Origin: Rhodobacter huangdaonensis
GTDB lineage: Bacteria > Pseudomonadota > Alphaproteobacteria > Rhodobacterales > Rhodobacteraceae
Direction: 5' to 3'
Length of the DNA stretch: 64,000 nt
NCBI RefSeq assembly: GCF_004022465.1
Contig: NZ_SAVA01000009.1
Location: 124,001 to 188,000, forward strand
A program made the position numbers and the translations under genes. Under the pieces are notes generated by a model, which saw only the letters and a program-made list of their open reading frames with translations, was not told the origin of the DNA and searched no databases. Of the stretch, positions 28,753 to 36,371 are shown in pieces; the stretch's first letter is position 1; each line of letters starts with the position of its first letter.

Positions 28753-31700
28753 TCAGCGGTGCATCAGCAGCTGCGCCTCGTGCCGCTTCAGCGTCTTGCG
28801 CGCCGCACCATAGGCCTCGCGGCCCTCGTGGTTCTGCAGCTCGGGGAAGAGCTCGTAGATCTCTGCCCGCTGCGCATTGCCCATGCCGCCAAGCGCCTGG
28901 TCGCCGGGCTGGAAGCTTTCGGTCCAGGCGCCGTTCGCCAGCACCACCTCGTGGCGGTCGAACATGAAGTGGATGTAGCTCGTGCCCAGCGTCTCGACCG
29001 GCTTGATGCCGATGTTGTCGACCAGGTGCTTCGCCGCGACCAGCACCTCGTGCTCCTCGAAGTAGAGCGCGGTGCGCTCGCTCGAGACCAGCATCCGGTG
29101 GTTGGGCGAGACCATCATGTCGCGCTCGGGCAGGCCGTTGCCAAGCGCGCCGGCACGGATCAGCACCGGTTTCAGATGGTGGGCCATCATCAGTTCGGCC
29201 CGGTTCAGGTCGCGCCGGCCGGCCCAGCGGATCTCCTGGATGCCGTTGTCGCGGGTGATGACCTTGTCGCCGGGCTGCAGCTCCTCGACCAGCCGCTCGC
29301 CCTTCGGCGTCGCGACCAGCGTGCCGGGGGTGAAGCAGGGCACGATCTGCTCGATGTTGTGGAATTCCATCGAGCCGGTGACGTTGCCGTAATCATCCAG
29401 GAACTGCACGGTGCCGTTCTCGTGGTCGGGCGTCGTGTAGATGATGTTCAGGTGGTCGCGGCCGACGCCGCTGAGATCGAGCACGTCCCAGTCGGAGTTG
29501 TCCGGGTCCTCGTTGCCGTCGACGAAATCGTGGTTGCCGTCGTCGATCGAGCCGACGATGAAGGTATCGCTGCCAAGGCCACCGATCAGCGTATCGACGC
29601 CCTGCCCGCCGGTCAGCGTGTCATTGCCCGCGCCGCCGTCAAGGCTGTCCTGGCCCTGGCCGCCGGTGAGCAGGTCGTCGCCGTCCTCGCCGAAGATCCG
29701 GTCGTCGCCGTCGCCGCCATTGGCGATGTCGTTGCCGGCGCCGGCGTGGATGGTGTCCTGTCCGGTGCCGCCCTCAATGCTGTCGTCGCCCGCGCCGCCG
29801 GTGATGCTGTCATCGCCCTCGCCGCCGATCAGCGTGTCGTTGCCCTCGCCACCGTCGATCGTGTCCGAGGCCGCGCCGCCGTCGATATAGTCGTCGCCCT
29901 GCCCGCCGATCAGCGTGTCGTTGCCTTCGCCGCCCTCGATCGTGTCATTGTCGATGCCGCCGTCGATGTAATCGTCGCCGCCGTCGCCATAGAGCATGTC
30001 ATTGTCGTCGGCGCCAAAGATCACGTCGTTGCCGTCACCGCCGTGGATCGTGTCCATGCCGTTGTCGGGGCGCAGGTCGGTGGCATCGGGCACGTTCAGC
30101 GAGTCGGGATAGCCCGGCGCCAGCCCGCCATAGATGGTGTCGTTGCCGGTGCCGCCGAAGATCAGGTCCGAGCCCTCGGCGCCGACGATGACGTCATTGC
30201 CGTCGCCGCCCAGCACGGTGTCGTCGTCGCAGCCCGCGTCGATCGAGTCATTGCCGGTGCCGCCGTCGATGTAATCGGCATCGTCGCCGGTGCTGATCGT
30301 GTCGTTGCCGCCGCCGCCATAGACGGTGTCGCGGTCGTTGTAGGGATCGGCATCGCCCGGGAACAGGCCCGGATAGCCGCGGTCGGGGGCATAGTTCGCC
30401 AGCCCGTCGGGGCCGGTGGTGATGACGTCATCGCCCTCGCCGCCATCGACGAGGTCACTGCCCGCCCCGCCCGAGAGCACGTCGGCGTCATTGCCGCCCT
30501 CGATCGTGTCATTGCCCGCGCCGCCCGAGATCGTGTCGCGGCCCTCGCCGCCGATCAGGCTGTCGTCGCCCGCCTCGCCGAAGATCGAGTCATTGCCGAG
30601 ATCGCCCCAGACGGTGTCGTCGCCCAGCCCCGCATAGACGGTGTCGTTGCCGGCGCCGGCCAGAACCCGGTCGTCATTCGCCGCGTCGCCCGGCAGGATC
30701 GCGTCATTGTGGTCGATCATGTCGCCTTCGGGATCGCCGGTATAGGCGATGTCGATCAGATCGTCGCCCGAGGTGCCCTCGACATAGCCGTCGCCGTGAT
30801 CGACGATCACGTTCTCGATGTTGGCGAAATCGAGCGTGCCGACGACGTTGCCATCGGTGTCGAGGAAGCTGACCGTGCCATTTTCGGGGTTGGTGTTGTC
30901 ATAGGCGATGCTGACCGGGCCCGCGCCGGTGAGGTCGAGCACGTCATAATCGTCGCCGCCCTCGCCGCCGTCGATGTGGTCGCCCACCCCTTCCGCGGCC
31001 GAGCCCACGGTGAAGGTGTCGCGGTCGTCGCCGCCCGACAGATGGTCCGCCCCGGTGCCGCCCGCGATCAGGTCATTGCCGCCCTGACCGAGGATGGTGT
31101 CGTCGCCCTCGCCGCCCAGAAGGGTATCGTTGCCCTCTTCGTCATCGGTCGCCGCGGTGGTGGTGGCGGTGATGTCGGTGATGGTGATCGCCTGGTCGGT
31201 CGGGCCGCCGTTGTCGTAATCGATCACGATGCGCGCGACGTTGCCCGAGACCTGCACCAGCACCGAACCGGCCTGCGAGGCCGAGGTGAGCGAGCCGTTG
31301 TCGACGTTCTGACCGGTCACGGTATTGCCCGAGACGGTCTGGCTGCCCTCGGGCGTGTAGGTCACCGGCAGCAGGTTGCCATCGGCGTCATAGGCGTAAA
31401 CCGTGACGATATCGCGGTGGTAATCCGAGCTGGTGCCCTGGTCGAGATCGTTGATCCGGAACGAGACGTTCGAGATCGTGTCGCCATAGGCCGCGTCGTT
31501 CGAGGCGAAGCTCAGCGTGGTGCTCGAGGTGTTGTCGACCCCGCCCTCGCCGCCGCAGCCGTAAAGCCGCAGCCCGCCCGAAGACGACAGCCCGTCGCCG
31601 TTTTCGACATATTGGGTTTCGTTGGTGACCGTCGCGGTGGCGCCCTGGTCCTGCGCCTGGAAGCCGAAGGTGACGGTCACGCCGCCCATGTCGGCGGTCG

Positions 31701-32715
31701 CACCGTTCGAGATGCCACAGCCCGAGCTGCCGAAATCCGACCAGTCGAGGGTCAGCGCCGCGCCCGCGCCCGAGCCGGTGGTGTCGCCGCCATCGCCCTC
31801 GATGTAATCATTGCCCGAACCGCCGTCGATCGAGTCATTGCCCGAGCCGCCATAGAGGCTGTCCCCTGCCCCCGCGCCCTCGATCGTGTCGTCGCCGCCG
31901 TTGCCGTAGAAGACATTGGTGAAGGTGTCGGCGCTGGTGGTGCCTTCCTGATCGAAGCCCACGAGGCTGTCGCCATAGGCCGAGCCGATCACCCCGTCGA
32001 TGCCGCCGGCGATCGAGTCGCCCGCGGCCGCGCCGCCCGAAAGCGCGCCGGTCGCGAGGTTGACCGAGACGCCGCCGGTCGAGTCCGAATAGTCGATCAG
32101 GTCGAGGCCCTGGTTGCCCTCGAAGGTATCGTTGCCCGCGCCGCCGTGCAGCGTGTCATCGCCCTTGCCGCCCGAGAGATAGTCGTCGCCCGCCCCGCCA
32201 TCGAGGCTGTCGTTGCCGTCCTGGCCATAGACCTCGTCATTGCCCGCGCCGGCCAGCACCGTGTCATTGCCCGCGCCGGCCTGCACGATGTCGTCATTGC
32301 CGGTCTCGCCGGGCAGGATCGCGTCATTGTGGTCGATCATGTCGCCATCGGGATCGCCGGTATAGGCGAGGTCGATCAGGTCGTTGCCCGCGGTGCCCGA
32401 GACGATGCCGTCCGAGGGCGGTTCGCAGACGGTGACGGTGGCGGTAGCGGTGTCATAGCCGCCGTGACCATCCGAGATCTGATAGGTGATCGTGGCGGCG
32501 CCCGAGAACCCCGCGGCGGGGGTGAAGGTGATCGAACCGTCCGAATTCACCGCCACCGTGCCGTGGCTTGCCGTCGGCGTGCCATAGACGCTGATCCGGT
32601 CGCAATCGGGATCGTAGTCGTTCGCGAGCACCTTGATCGTTACCGCGGTATTGTAGGCGGTGCTCGCGGTATCGTCGCGCGCAACCGGATCGTGATTGCA
32701 GATAATCCAGGTCAT
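28753..32715 (-). CDS. Large RTX calcium-binding protein with C-terminal Hint domain (RTX-Hint 3)
   Basis: 1320 residues. Order: a cadherin/Ig-like domain at 8-97 (PVARDDTASTAYNTAVTIKVLAND..., VTVC at the end); RTX block 1 to about 330; a beta-rich insert at about 330-540 (WSDFGSSGCGISNG, FRINDLDQGTSSDYHRDIV); RTX block 2 to about 1090; and the Hint_2 domain from C1127 to the end (194 residues). Two near-identical segments, IDLAYTGDPDGDMIDHNDA and IDIAYTGDPEGDMIDHNDA, head the two RTX blocks, showing an internal duplication. No signal peptide is seen; type I secretion is likely by family. The ATG before TWIICNHD has GGAGAGG upstream. A 1383-codon frame on the other strand is a shadow of the GC-rich repeats. 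Confidence 0.9.
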   Translation of the reverse strand: MTWIICNHDPVARDDTASTAYNTAVTIKVLANDYDPDCDRISVYGTPTASHGTVAVNSDGSITFTPAAGFSGAATITYQISDGHGGYDTATATVTVCEPPSDGIVSGTAGNDLIDLAYTGDPDGDMIDHNDAILPGETGNDDIVQAGAGNDTVLAGAGNDEVYGQDGNDSLDGGAGDDYLSGGKGDDTLHGGAGNDTFEGNQGLDLIDYSDSTGGVSVNLATGALSGGAAAGDSIAGGIDGVIGSAYGDSLVGFDQEGTTSADTFTNVFYGNGGDDTIEGAGAGDSLYGGSGNDSIDGGSGNDYIEGDGGDTTGSGAGAALTLDWSDFGSSGCGISNGATADMGGVTVTFGFQAQDQGATATVTNETQYVENGDGLSSSGGLRLYGCGGEGGVDNTSSTTLSFASNDAAYGDTISNVSFRINDLDQGTSSDYHRDIVTVYAYDADGNLLPVTYTPEGSQTVSGNTVTGQNVDNGSLTSASQAGSVLVQVSGNVARIVIDYDNGGPTDQAITITDITATTTAATDDEEGNDTLLGGEGDDTILGQGGNDLIAGGTGADHLSGGDDRDTFTVGSAAEGVGDHIDGGEGGDDYDVLDLTGAGPVSIAYDNTNPENGTVSFLDTDGNVVGTLDFANIENVIVDHGDGYVEGTSGDDLIDIAYTGDPEGDMIDHNDAILPGDAANDDRVLAGAGNDTVYAGLGDDTVWGDLGNDSIFGEAGDDSLIGGEGRDTISGGAGNDTIEGGNDADVLSGGAGSDLVDGGEGDDVITTGPDGLANYAPDRGYPGLFPGDADPYNDRDTVYGGGGNDTISTGDDADYIDGGTGNDSIDAGCDDDTVLGGDGNDVIVGAEGSDLIFGGTGNDTIYGGLAPGYPDSLNVPDATDLRPDNGMDTIHGGDGNDVIFGADDNDMLYGDGGDDYIDGGIDNDTIEGGEGNDTLIGGQGDDYIDGGAASDTIDGGEGNDTLIGGEGDDSITGGAGDDSIEGGTGQDTIHAGAGNDIANGGDGDDRIFGEDGDDLLTGGQGQDSLDGGAGNDTLTGGQGVDTLIGGLGSDTFIVGSIDDGNHDFVDGNEDPDNSDWDVLDLSGVGRDHLNIIYTTPDHENGTVQFLDDYGNVTGSMEFHNIEQIVPCFTPGTLVATPKGERLVEELQPGDKVITRDNGIQEIRWAGRRDLNRAELMMAHHLKPVLIRAGALGNGLPERDMMVSPNHRMLVSSERTALYFEEHEVLVAAKHLVDNIGIKPVETLGTSYIHFMFDRHEVVLANGAWTESFQPGDQALGGMGNAQRAEIYELFPELQNHEGREAYGAARKTLKRHEAQLLMHR

Positions 32716-33513
32716 GGCAGCCTCTCCTTCGCCCGCCGAGCCTTGCGGCCCGCGTCTTCCCTCGGCGCGCAACGGCGGCGCCTGTGACACACACCGGAGG
32801 CTCTCGCGATCCTCCGGACGACTCTCACGGCGCAGCTATGCGTCAACGCGCGGGTTCAGGGTGCAACGGACCATCCCGCAAATGCGCGGGTGACGACCTC
32901 GACGTCATTTCAAAGGCGTTTCGGGGCCAAAGCTGCCCCCGAACATTGGCAGCACCATTCACGAACCAGTGCGCATCAGCGGATGCATCACCGTAACTCG
33001 GCCGCCCCCGCGGCCCGTTGCCCCCCAGTTGGGCAGCCCGGTGATAGCGCCCCAGCCGGCCTCCGGAAAAGGGCAAACTTGCCTTATTCTCGCCAGATTT
33101 CAGGCAAGGTTCCGGCGCGGCGCGCCACAATTGCGAAAATCTTCTCCCCCTCGGCGCAGGATTGTTTCCGTTTTCGGCATGATTGCGGCGCCCCGGAATT
33201 GCGGCTTTGCCTTCTTTACCAATCATTAACCGACCCGGCCGCACCAGACCGCTGCGTGCCCGTCCCGATGCCGTGCCGAAATCCGTGCATGGTTAAGAAA
33301 CAATGAACGTCGCCATTCGTTTCCGAAACAGGATCAATTTCGCCGCCATTCGGGAACAATCCGTCCCGATCGATTGTGCACAAATCATCTTCAAATGTGA
33401 AACGGGGCAGGGTTTGTCGCCCTGCCCCTCCGGCTCACGCCGAATCACGTTTTGGTAACCTTGCCGCCAGGGCCTTCTGCCGCGCCGCAATGCGGGCGGC
33501 GCTGCCCCTCGGC
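32716..33513. other. Long intergenic region with AT-rich centre, no gene seen
   Basis: 798 bp between RTX-Hint 3 and lipA. It has no frame with coding character. The centre (about 33170-33400) is AT-richer than the surroundings and holds TTTA-CCAATCA-TTAAC at 33216-33231 and TTAA-GAAACAA-TGAAC at 33293-33308, each one mismatch from the CtrA motif TTAA-N7-TTAAC. Promoter elements of the large RTX gene are probably in this span. An sRNA cannot be ruled out. Confidence 0.55.
33404..33428 (-). terminator. Hairpin downstream of lipA
   Basis: Perfect 9-bp stem ggggcaggg / ccctgcccc with a 7-nt loop, 86 nt after the lipA stop on the minus strand, followed by GTTTC, so a weak T-run. Candidate terminator. 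Confidence 0.5.
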
Positions 33514-34464
33514 TCAGCCGCGGCCGAGCTTTTCAAGCCGCGCCGCACGCAGCCGGGCGAAGTCGTCGCCGGCGTGATAGCTCGAGCGCGTCAGCGGCGT
33601 CGCCGAGACCATCAGGAAGCCCTTGCCATAGGCGGCGCGCTCATATTCCCGGAACTCGTCGGGCGTCACGAACCGGTCGACGGCGTGGTGCTTGGGCGTC
33701 GGCTGCAGGTACTGGCCGATGGTCAGGAAGTCGATGTCGGCGGCACGCATGTCGTCCATCACCTGTTTCACCTCCATCGCGCTCTCACCCAGCCCGACCA
33801 TGATCCCCGACTTGGTGAACATGCCCGGATCCAGCTCCTTCACCCGCTGCAGCAACCGCAGCGAATGGAAGTAGCGCGCACCGGGGCGCACCTCGGGGTA
33901 GAGCCCCGGCACCGTCTCGAGATTGTGGTTGAACACGTCGGGGCGCGCCTCGACCACCTTTTCCAGCACCTCGGGACGGCATTTCAGGAAGTCTGGGGTC
34001 AGGATCTCGATCGTGGTCTCGGGCGCGCGGTGGCGCACGGCGCGGATCGTCTGGGCGAAATGCTCCGCCCCGCCATCCTCGAGATCGTCGCGGTCGACCG
34101 AGGTGATGACGACATGCTTCAGCCCGAGCGTCGCGACCGCATGGGCGACGCGGCCCGGCTCGAACACGTCGAGCGCGTCGGGCCGGCCGGTCGCGACGTT
34201 GCAGAACGAACAGCCGCGGGTGCAGACCTCGCCCATGATCATCATCGTGGCGTGGCCCTGGCTCCAGCATTCGCCGACATTCGGGCAGCCCGCCTCTTCG
34301 CAGACGGTGACCAGCTTGTTCGATTTCAGGATCTCGCGGGTGTCCTTGTAGCCCTGCGAGGTCGGCGCCTTGACCCGGATCCAGTCCGGCTTCTTCGGCT
34401 GCGCATGATCGGGGCGATGCGCCTTCTCGGGGTGGCGCTGGCCGGGAAGTTTCAGGTCGCGCAT
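33514..34464 (-). CDS. lipA: Lipoyl synthase
   Basis: 316 residues. A radical SAM enzyme that inserts two sulfurs into octanoyl groups on lipoyl domains. The auxiliary 4Fe-4S site is CEEAGCPNVGEC, the radical-SAM cysteines are CTRGCSFC, and the C-terminal RSSYHAGDDF carries the conserved RSSYxA motif. AAAGG nine bases before the ATG at 34464 supports it; an ATG nine bases upstream (MSPMRDL) is possible. It needs Fe-S clusters from the suf system at the left of the window. Confidence 0.96.
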   Translation of the reverse strand: MRDLKLPGQRHPEKAHRPDHAQPKKPDWIRVKAPTSQGYKDTREILKSNKLVTVCEEAGCPNVGECWSQGHATMMIMGEVCTRGCSFCNVATGRPDALDVFEPGRVAHAVATLGLKHVVITSVDRDDLEDGGAEHFAQTIRAVRHRAPETTIEILTPDFLKCRPEVLEKVVEARPDVFNHNLETVPGLYPEVRPGARYFHSLRLLQRVKELDPGMFTKSGIMVGLGESAMEVKQVMDDMRAADIDFLTIGQYLQPTPKHHAVDRFVTPDEFREYERAAYGKGFLMVSATPLTRSSYHAGDDFARLRAARLEKLGRG

Positions 34465-34723
34465 CGGGGACATCCTTTCCGATCGTGGGTGCCCCTCACA
34501 TAGGATGAAACGGCCCGGGATGCAATTTCCGCGCGCGTCAGCCACCGCCCCTCGCGCTGCGGACCGGCCCTTGCGGCAGGGATGACGTTGCAGGAGCTGG
34601 GGAGCGCCGGTGCAGCTTTCCCACTAACACAGGCCCCGAATTCCGCCATACTCGGCGCCTGTATGCGGCCGCGCGGCCCTGCCCGCGGCAGTTTGGTGAA
34701 ACGTAAAAGGGACAGATTATTCC

Positions 34724-35407
34724 ATGAAGAAAGCAACGGCAGAATTCCTCGGCACCTTCATCCTGGTGTTCTTCGGCGTGGGCTCGGCGGTGCTGATGGG
34801 CAGCCATGTCGGCATGCAGGGCATCGCGATCGCCTTCGGCCTGTCGATCGTCGCCGCAGCCTACGGGCTTGGCGCGATCTCGGGCGCGCATCTCAACCCC
34901 GCGGTCTCGCTCGGTGTGCTACTCGCCGGCCGGATGAGCGCGGCCGAGTTCCTGACCTATGTCGTCGCACAGATTCTCGGCGCGATCGTCGGCGCCTTCG
35001 CGATCTATGTGATCGCCACCGGCAAGGCCGATTACGCGATCGCGACGAACGGGCTTGGCCAGAATGGTTTCGGCCCCGGCTACAATGGCGGCTATTCGAT
35101 GGGCGCTGCGCTGGTCTTTGAAACGGTGGCGACCTTCCTCTTCGTCACCGTCATCCTCGGCGTGACCGGCGCCGGCGCGCCGGCGGGCTTTGCCGGCCTT
35201 GCCATCGGCCTCACCCTCACCGGCATCCACCTGGTCGGCATCGACGTCACCGGCGTTTCGGTGAACCCCGCGCGTTCGATCGGCCCGGCGCTCTTCGTCG
35301 GCGGCACGGCGCTCGCGCAGCTGTGGCTCTTCATCGTCGCGCCGCTGGTCGGCGGTGCGCTTGCCGGGATCGCGCATCGCGCCGGGCTGACCAGCGCCGA
35401 GGCCTGA
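34724..35407 (+). CDS. aqpZ: Aquaporin Z
   Basis: 227 residues with six membrane segments and two half-helices carrying the NPA motifs (GAHLNPAVSLG near residue 58, VSVNPARSIGP near 185). The selectivity-filter arginine follows the second NPA. FLGTFILVFFGVGSAVL at the N-terminus is typical of water-selective AqpZ rather than GlpF. AAGGGA lies upstream of the ATG. It has its own terminator. Confidence 0.95.
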   Translation: MKKATAEFLGTFILVFFGVGSAVLMGSHVGMQGIAIAFGLSIVAAAYGLGAISGAHLNPAVSLGVLLAGRMSAAEFLTYVVAQILGAIVGAFAIYVIATGKADYAIATNGLGQNGFGPGYNGGYSMGAALVFETVATFLFVTVILGVTGAGAPAGFAGLAIGLTLTGIHLVGIDVTGVSVNPARSIGPALFVGGTALAQLWLFIVAPLVGGALAGIAHRAGLTSAEA

Positions 35408-35429
35408 GCCCCTTCCCCGCAAGACCCGA

Positions 35430-35454
35430 ACGGGCGGCCTGGCCGCCCGTTTTT
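35430..35454 (+). terminator. Rho-independent terminator of aqpZ
   Basis: Perfect stem acgggcgg / ccgcccgt with a CCTGG loop followed by TTTT, 23 nt after the aqpZ stop. Confidence 0.92.
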
Positions 35455-35522
35455 CATGCGCACTTCGCCGCGGCGCAGCCTTTTTTCGCTGCAAGTGCAA
35501 GGTCAGCCATTGTGACGGGACT

Positions 35523-35541
35523 ATCGTTGTCTTAGAACGAT
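35523..35541. promoter_or_regulatory. Inverted repeat upstream of peroxiredoxin gene
   Basis: atcgtt-gtcttag-aacgat, perfect 6-bp arms around seven bases, 30 nt before the peroxiredoxin ATG. It could be an operator or promoter element for oxidative-stress control; the half-site spacing is not a clear OxyR match. Confidence 0.4.
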
Positions 35542-35570
35542 TCCAGAAAATGCCAGATCAGGAGAGACCC

Positions 35571-36119
35571 ATGCAGGCTGGTTCCAAGCTTCCCGAAGTC
35601 ACCTTCCACACCCGCGTCCGCGACGAGAGCGTCGGCGGCCCGAACCCGTTCCGCTGGGAGGACAAGACCACCGCCGATTACTTCGCGGGCAAGCGCGTCG
35701 TGCTCTTCGCGCTGCCGGGCGCCTTCACCCCGACCTGCTCGACCTACCAGCTGCCGGGCTACGAGAAGGGCTTCGGCGATTTCGCCGCGCTCGGCATCGA
35801 CGCGATCTACTGCCTTGCGGTCAACGACAGCTTCGTGATGAACCAGTGGGCGAAGGCCCAGGGGCTCGAGAACGTCACCGTGATCCCGGATGGCTCGGGC
35901 GAGTTCACCCGCCGCGTCGGCATGCTGGTGCGCAAGGACAACCTCGGCTTCGGTCTGCGCTCGTGGCGCTATGCCGCGGTGGTCAACGATGGTGTGGTCG
36001 AGGCCTGGTTCGAGGAACCCGGCCTGATGGACAATTGCCCGGATGACCCCTACGGCGTGTCCTCGCCGGAAACCGTTCTGGGCTGGCTGCGCGAGGCCGG
36101 CAAGGAACAGGCGGCCTGA
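35571..36119 (+). CDS. Peroxiredoxin, Prx5 family
   Basis: 182 residues. Thiol peroxidase acting on hydrogen peroxide and organic peroxides. The peroxidatic cysteine is C56 in GAFTPTCSTYQLPGY, and YCLAVNDSFVMNQWAK is the conserved Prx5 segment. A cysteine near the C-terminal third (DNCPDDPYG) could be resolving. The ATG at 35571 has GGAGAG; an ATG 21 nt upstream (MPDQERP) has no ribosome site. A strong terminator follows the stop. Confidence 0.92.
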   Translation: MQAGSKLPEVTFHTRVRDESVGGPNPFRWEDKTTADYFAGKRVVLFALPGAFTPTCSTYQLPGYEKGFGDFAALGIDAIYCLAVNDSFVMNQWAKAQGLENVTVIPDGSGEFTRRVGMLVRKDNLGFGLRSWRYAAVVNDGVVEAWFEEPGLMDNCPDDPYGVSSPETVLGWLREAGKEQAA

Positions 36120-36163
36120 GCCGTCGCCGCTGTCGCGCCCCCGGGAAAGGGCGCGAACGGGAA

Positions 36164-36192
36164 GGGCCGGAGGGAAACCTCCGGCCCTTTTT
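36164..36192 (+). terminator. Rho-independent terminator of peroxiredoxin gene
   Basis: Perfect 10-bp stem gggccggagg / cctccggccc with a GAAA tetraloop and five T residues, 44 nt after the stop. Confidence 0.94.
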
Positions 36193-36221
36193 CATCCGCC
36201 GTGCATGCCGGGCGCGGGCGC

Positions 36222-36365
36222 GAGGGGGCGCTGCCCCCTCTTGGCTGCGCCAATTCACCCCCGGGATATTTGGCGCGATTGGAAGAGGAGCGCGGCTCTA
36301 TGCTTCCAATTGCCTGAAATATCCCGGGGGTGAGGGCGAAGCCCGAGGGGGCAGTGCCCCCTGCC
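36222..36365. repeat. Long palindromic intergenic element, copy B
   Basis: Nested palindrome between the convergent peroxiredoxin and aroB genes. It shares with 14197-14368 the inner arms (attcaccccc-gggatattt, attggaag; cttccaattg, aaatatcccggggg) and the outer gggggcgctgccccc arms, while the loop sequence differs. Two copies both placed between convergent genes suggest a dispersed palindromic repeat family of this genome. Confidence 0.8.
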
Positions 36366-36371
36366 CGGCCC

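Noticed and set aside
25557..32715. Regularly spaced short repeats resembling a CRISPR array or minisatellite
   Set aside because: The period follows codons for the nonapeptide GGxGxDxUx, varies in sequence and stays in frame within genes, so they are RTX repeats.
28636..32787. Very long open frame on the plus strand opposite RTX-Hint 3 (about 1383 codons)
   Set aside because: It is the complement of the GC-rich RTX repeats; its protein is a Val/Ala/Asp repeat of low complexity, has no ribosome site and no homologous pattern, while the minus strand carries clear RTX and Hint motifs.
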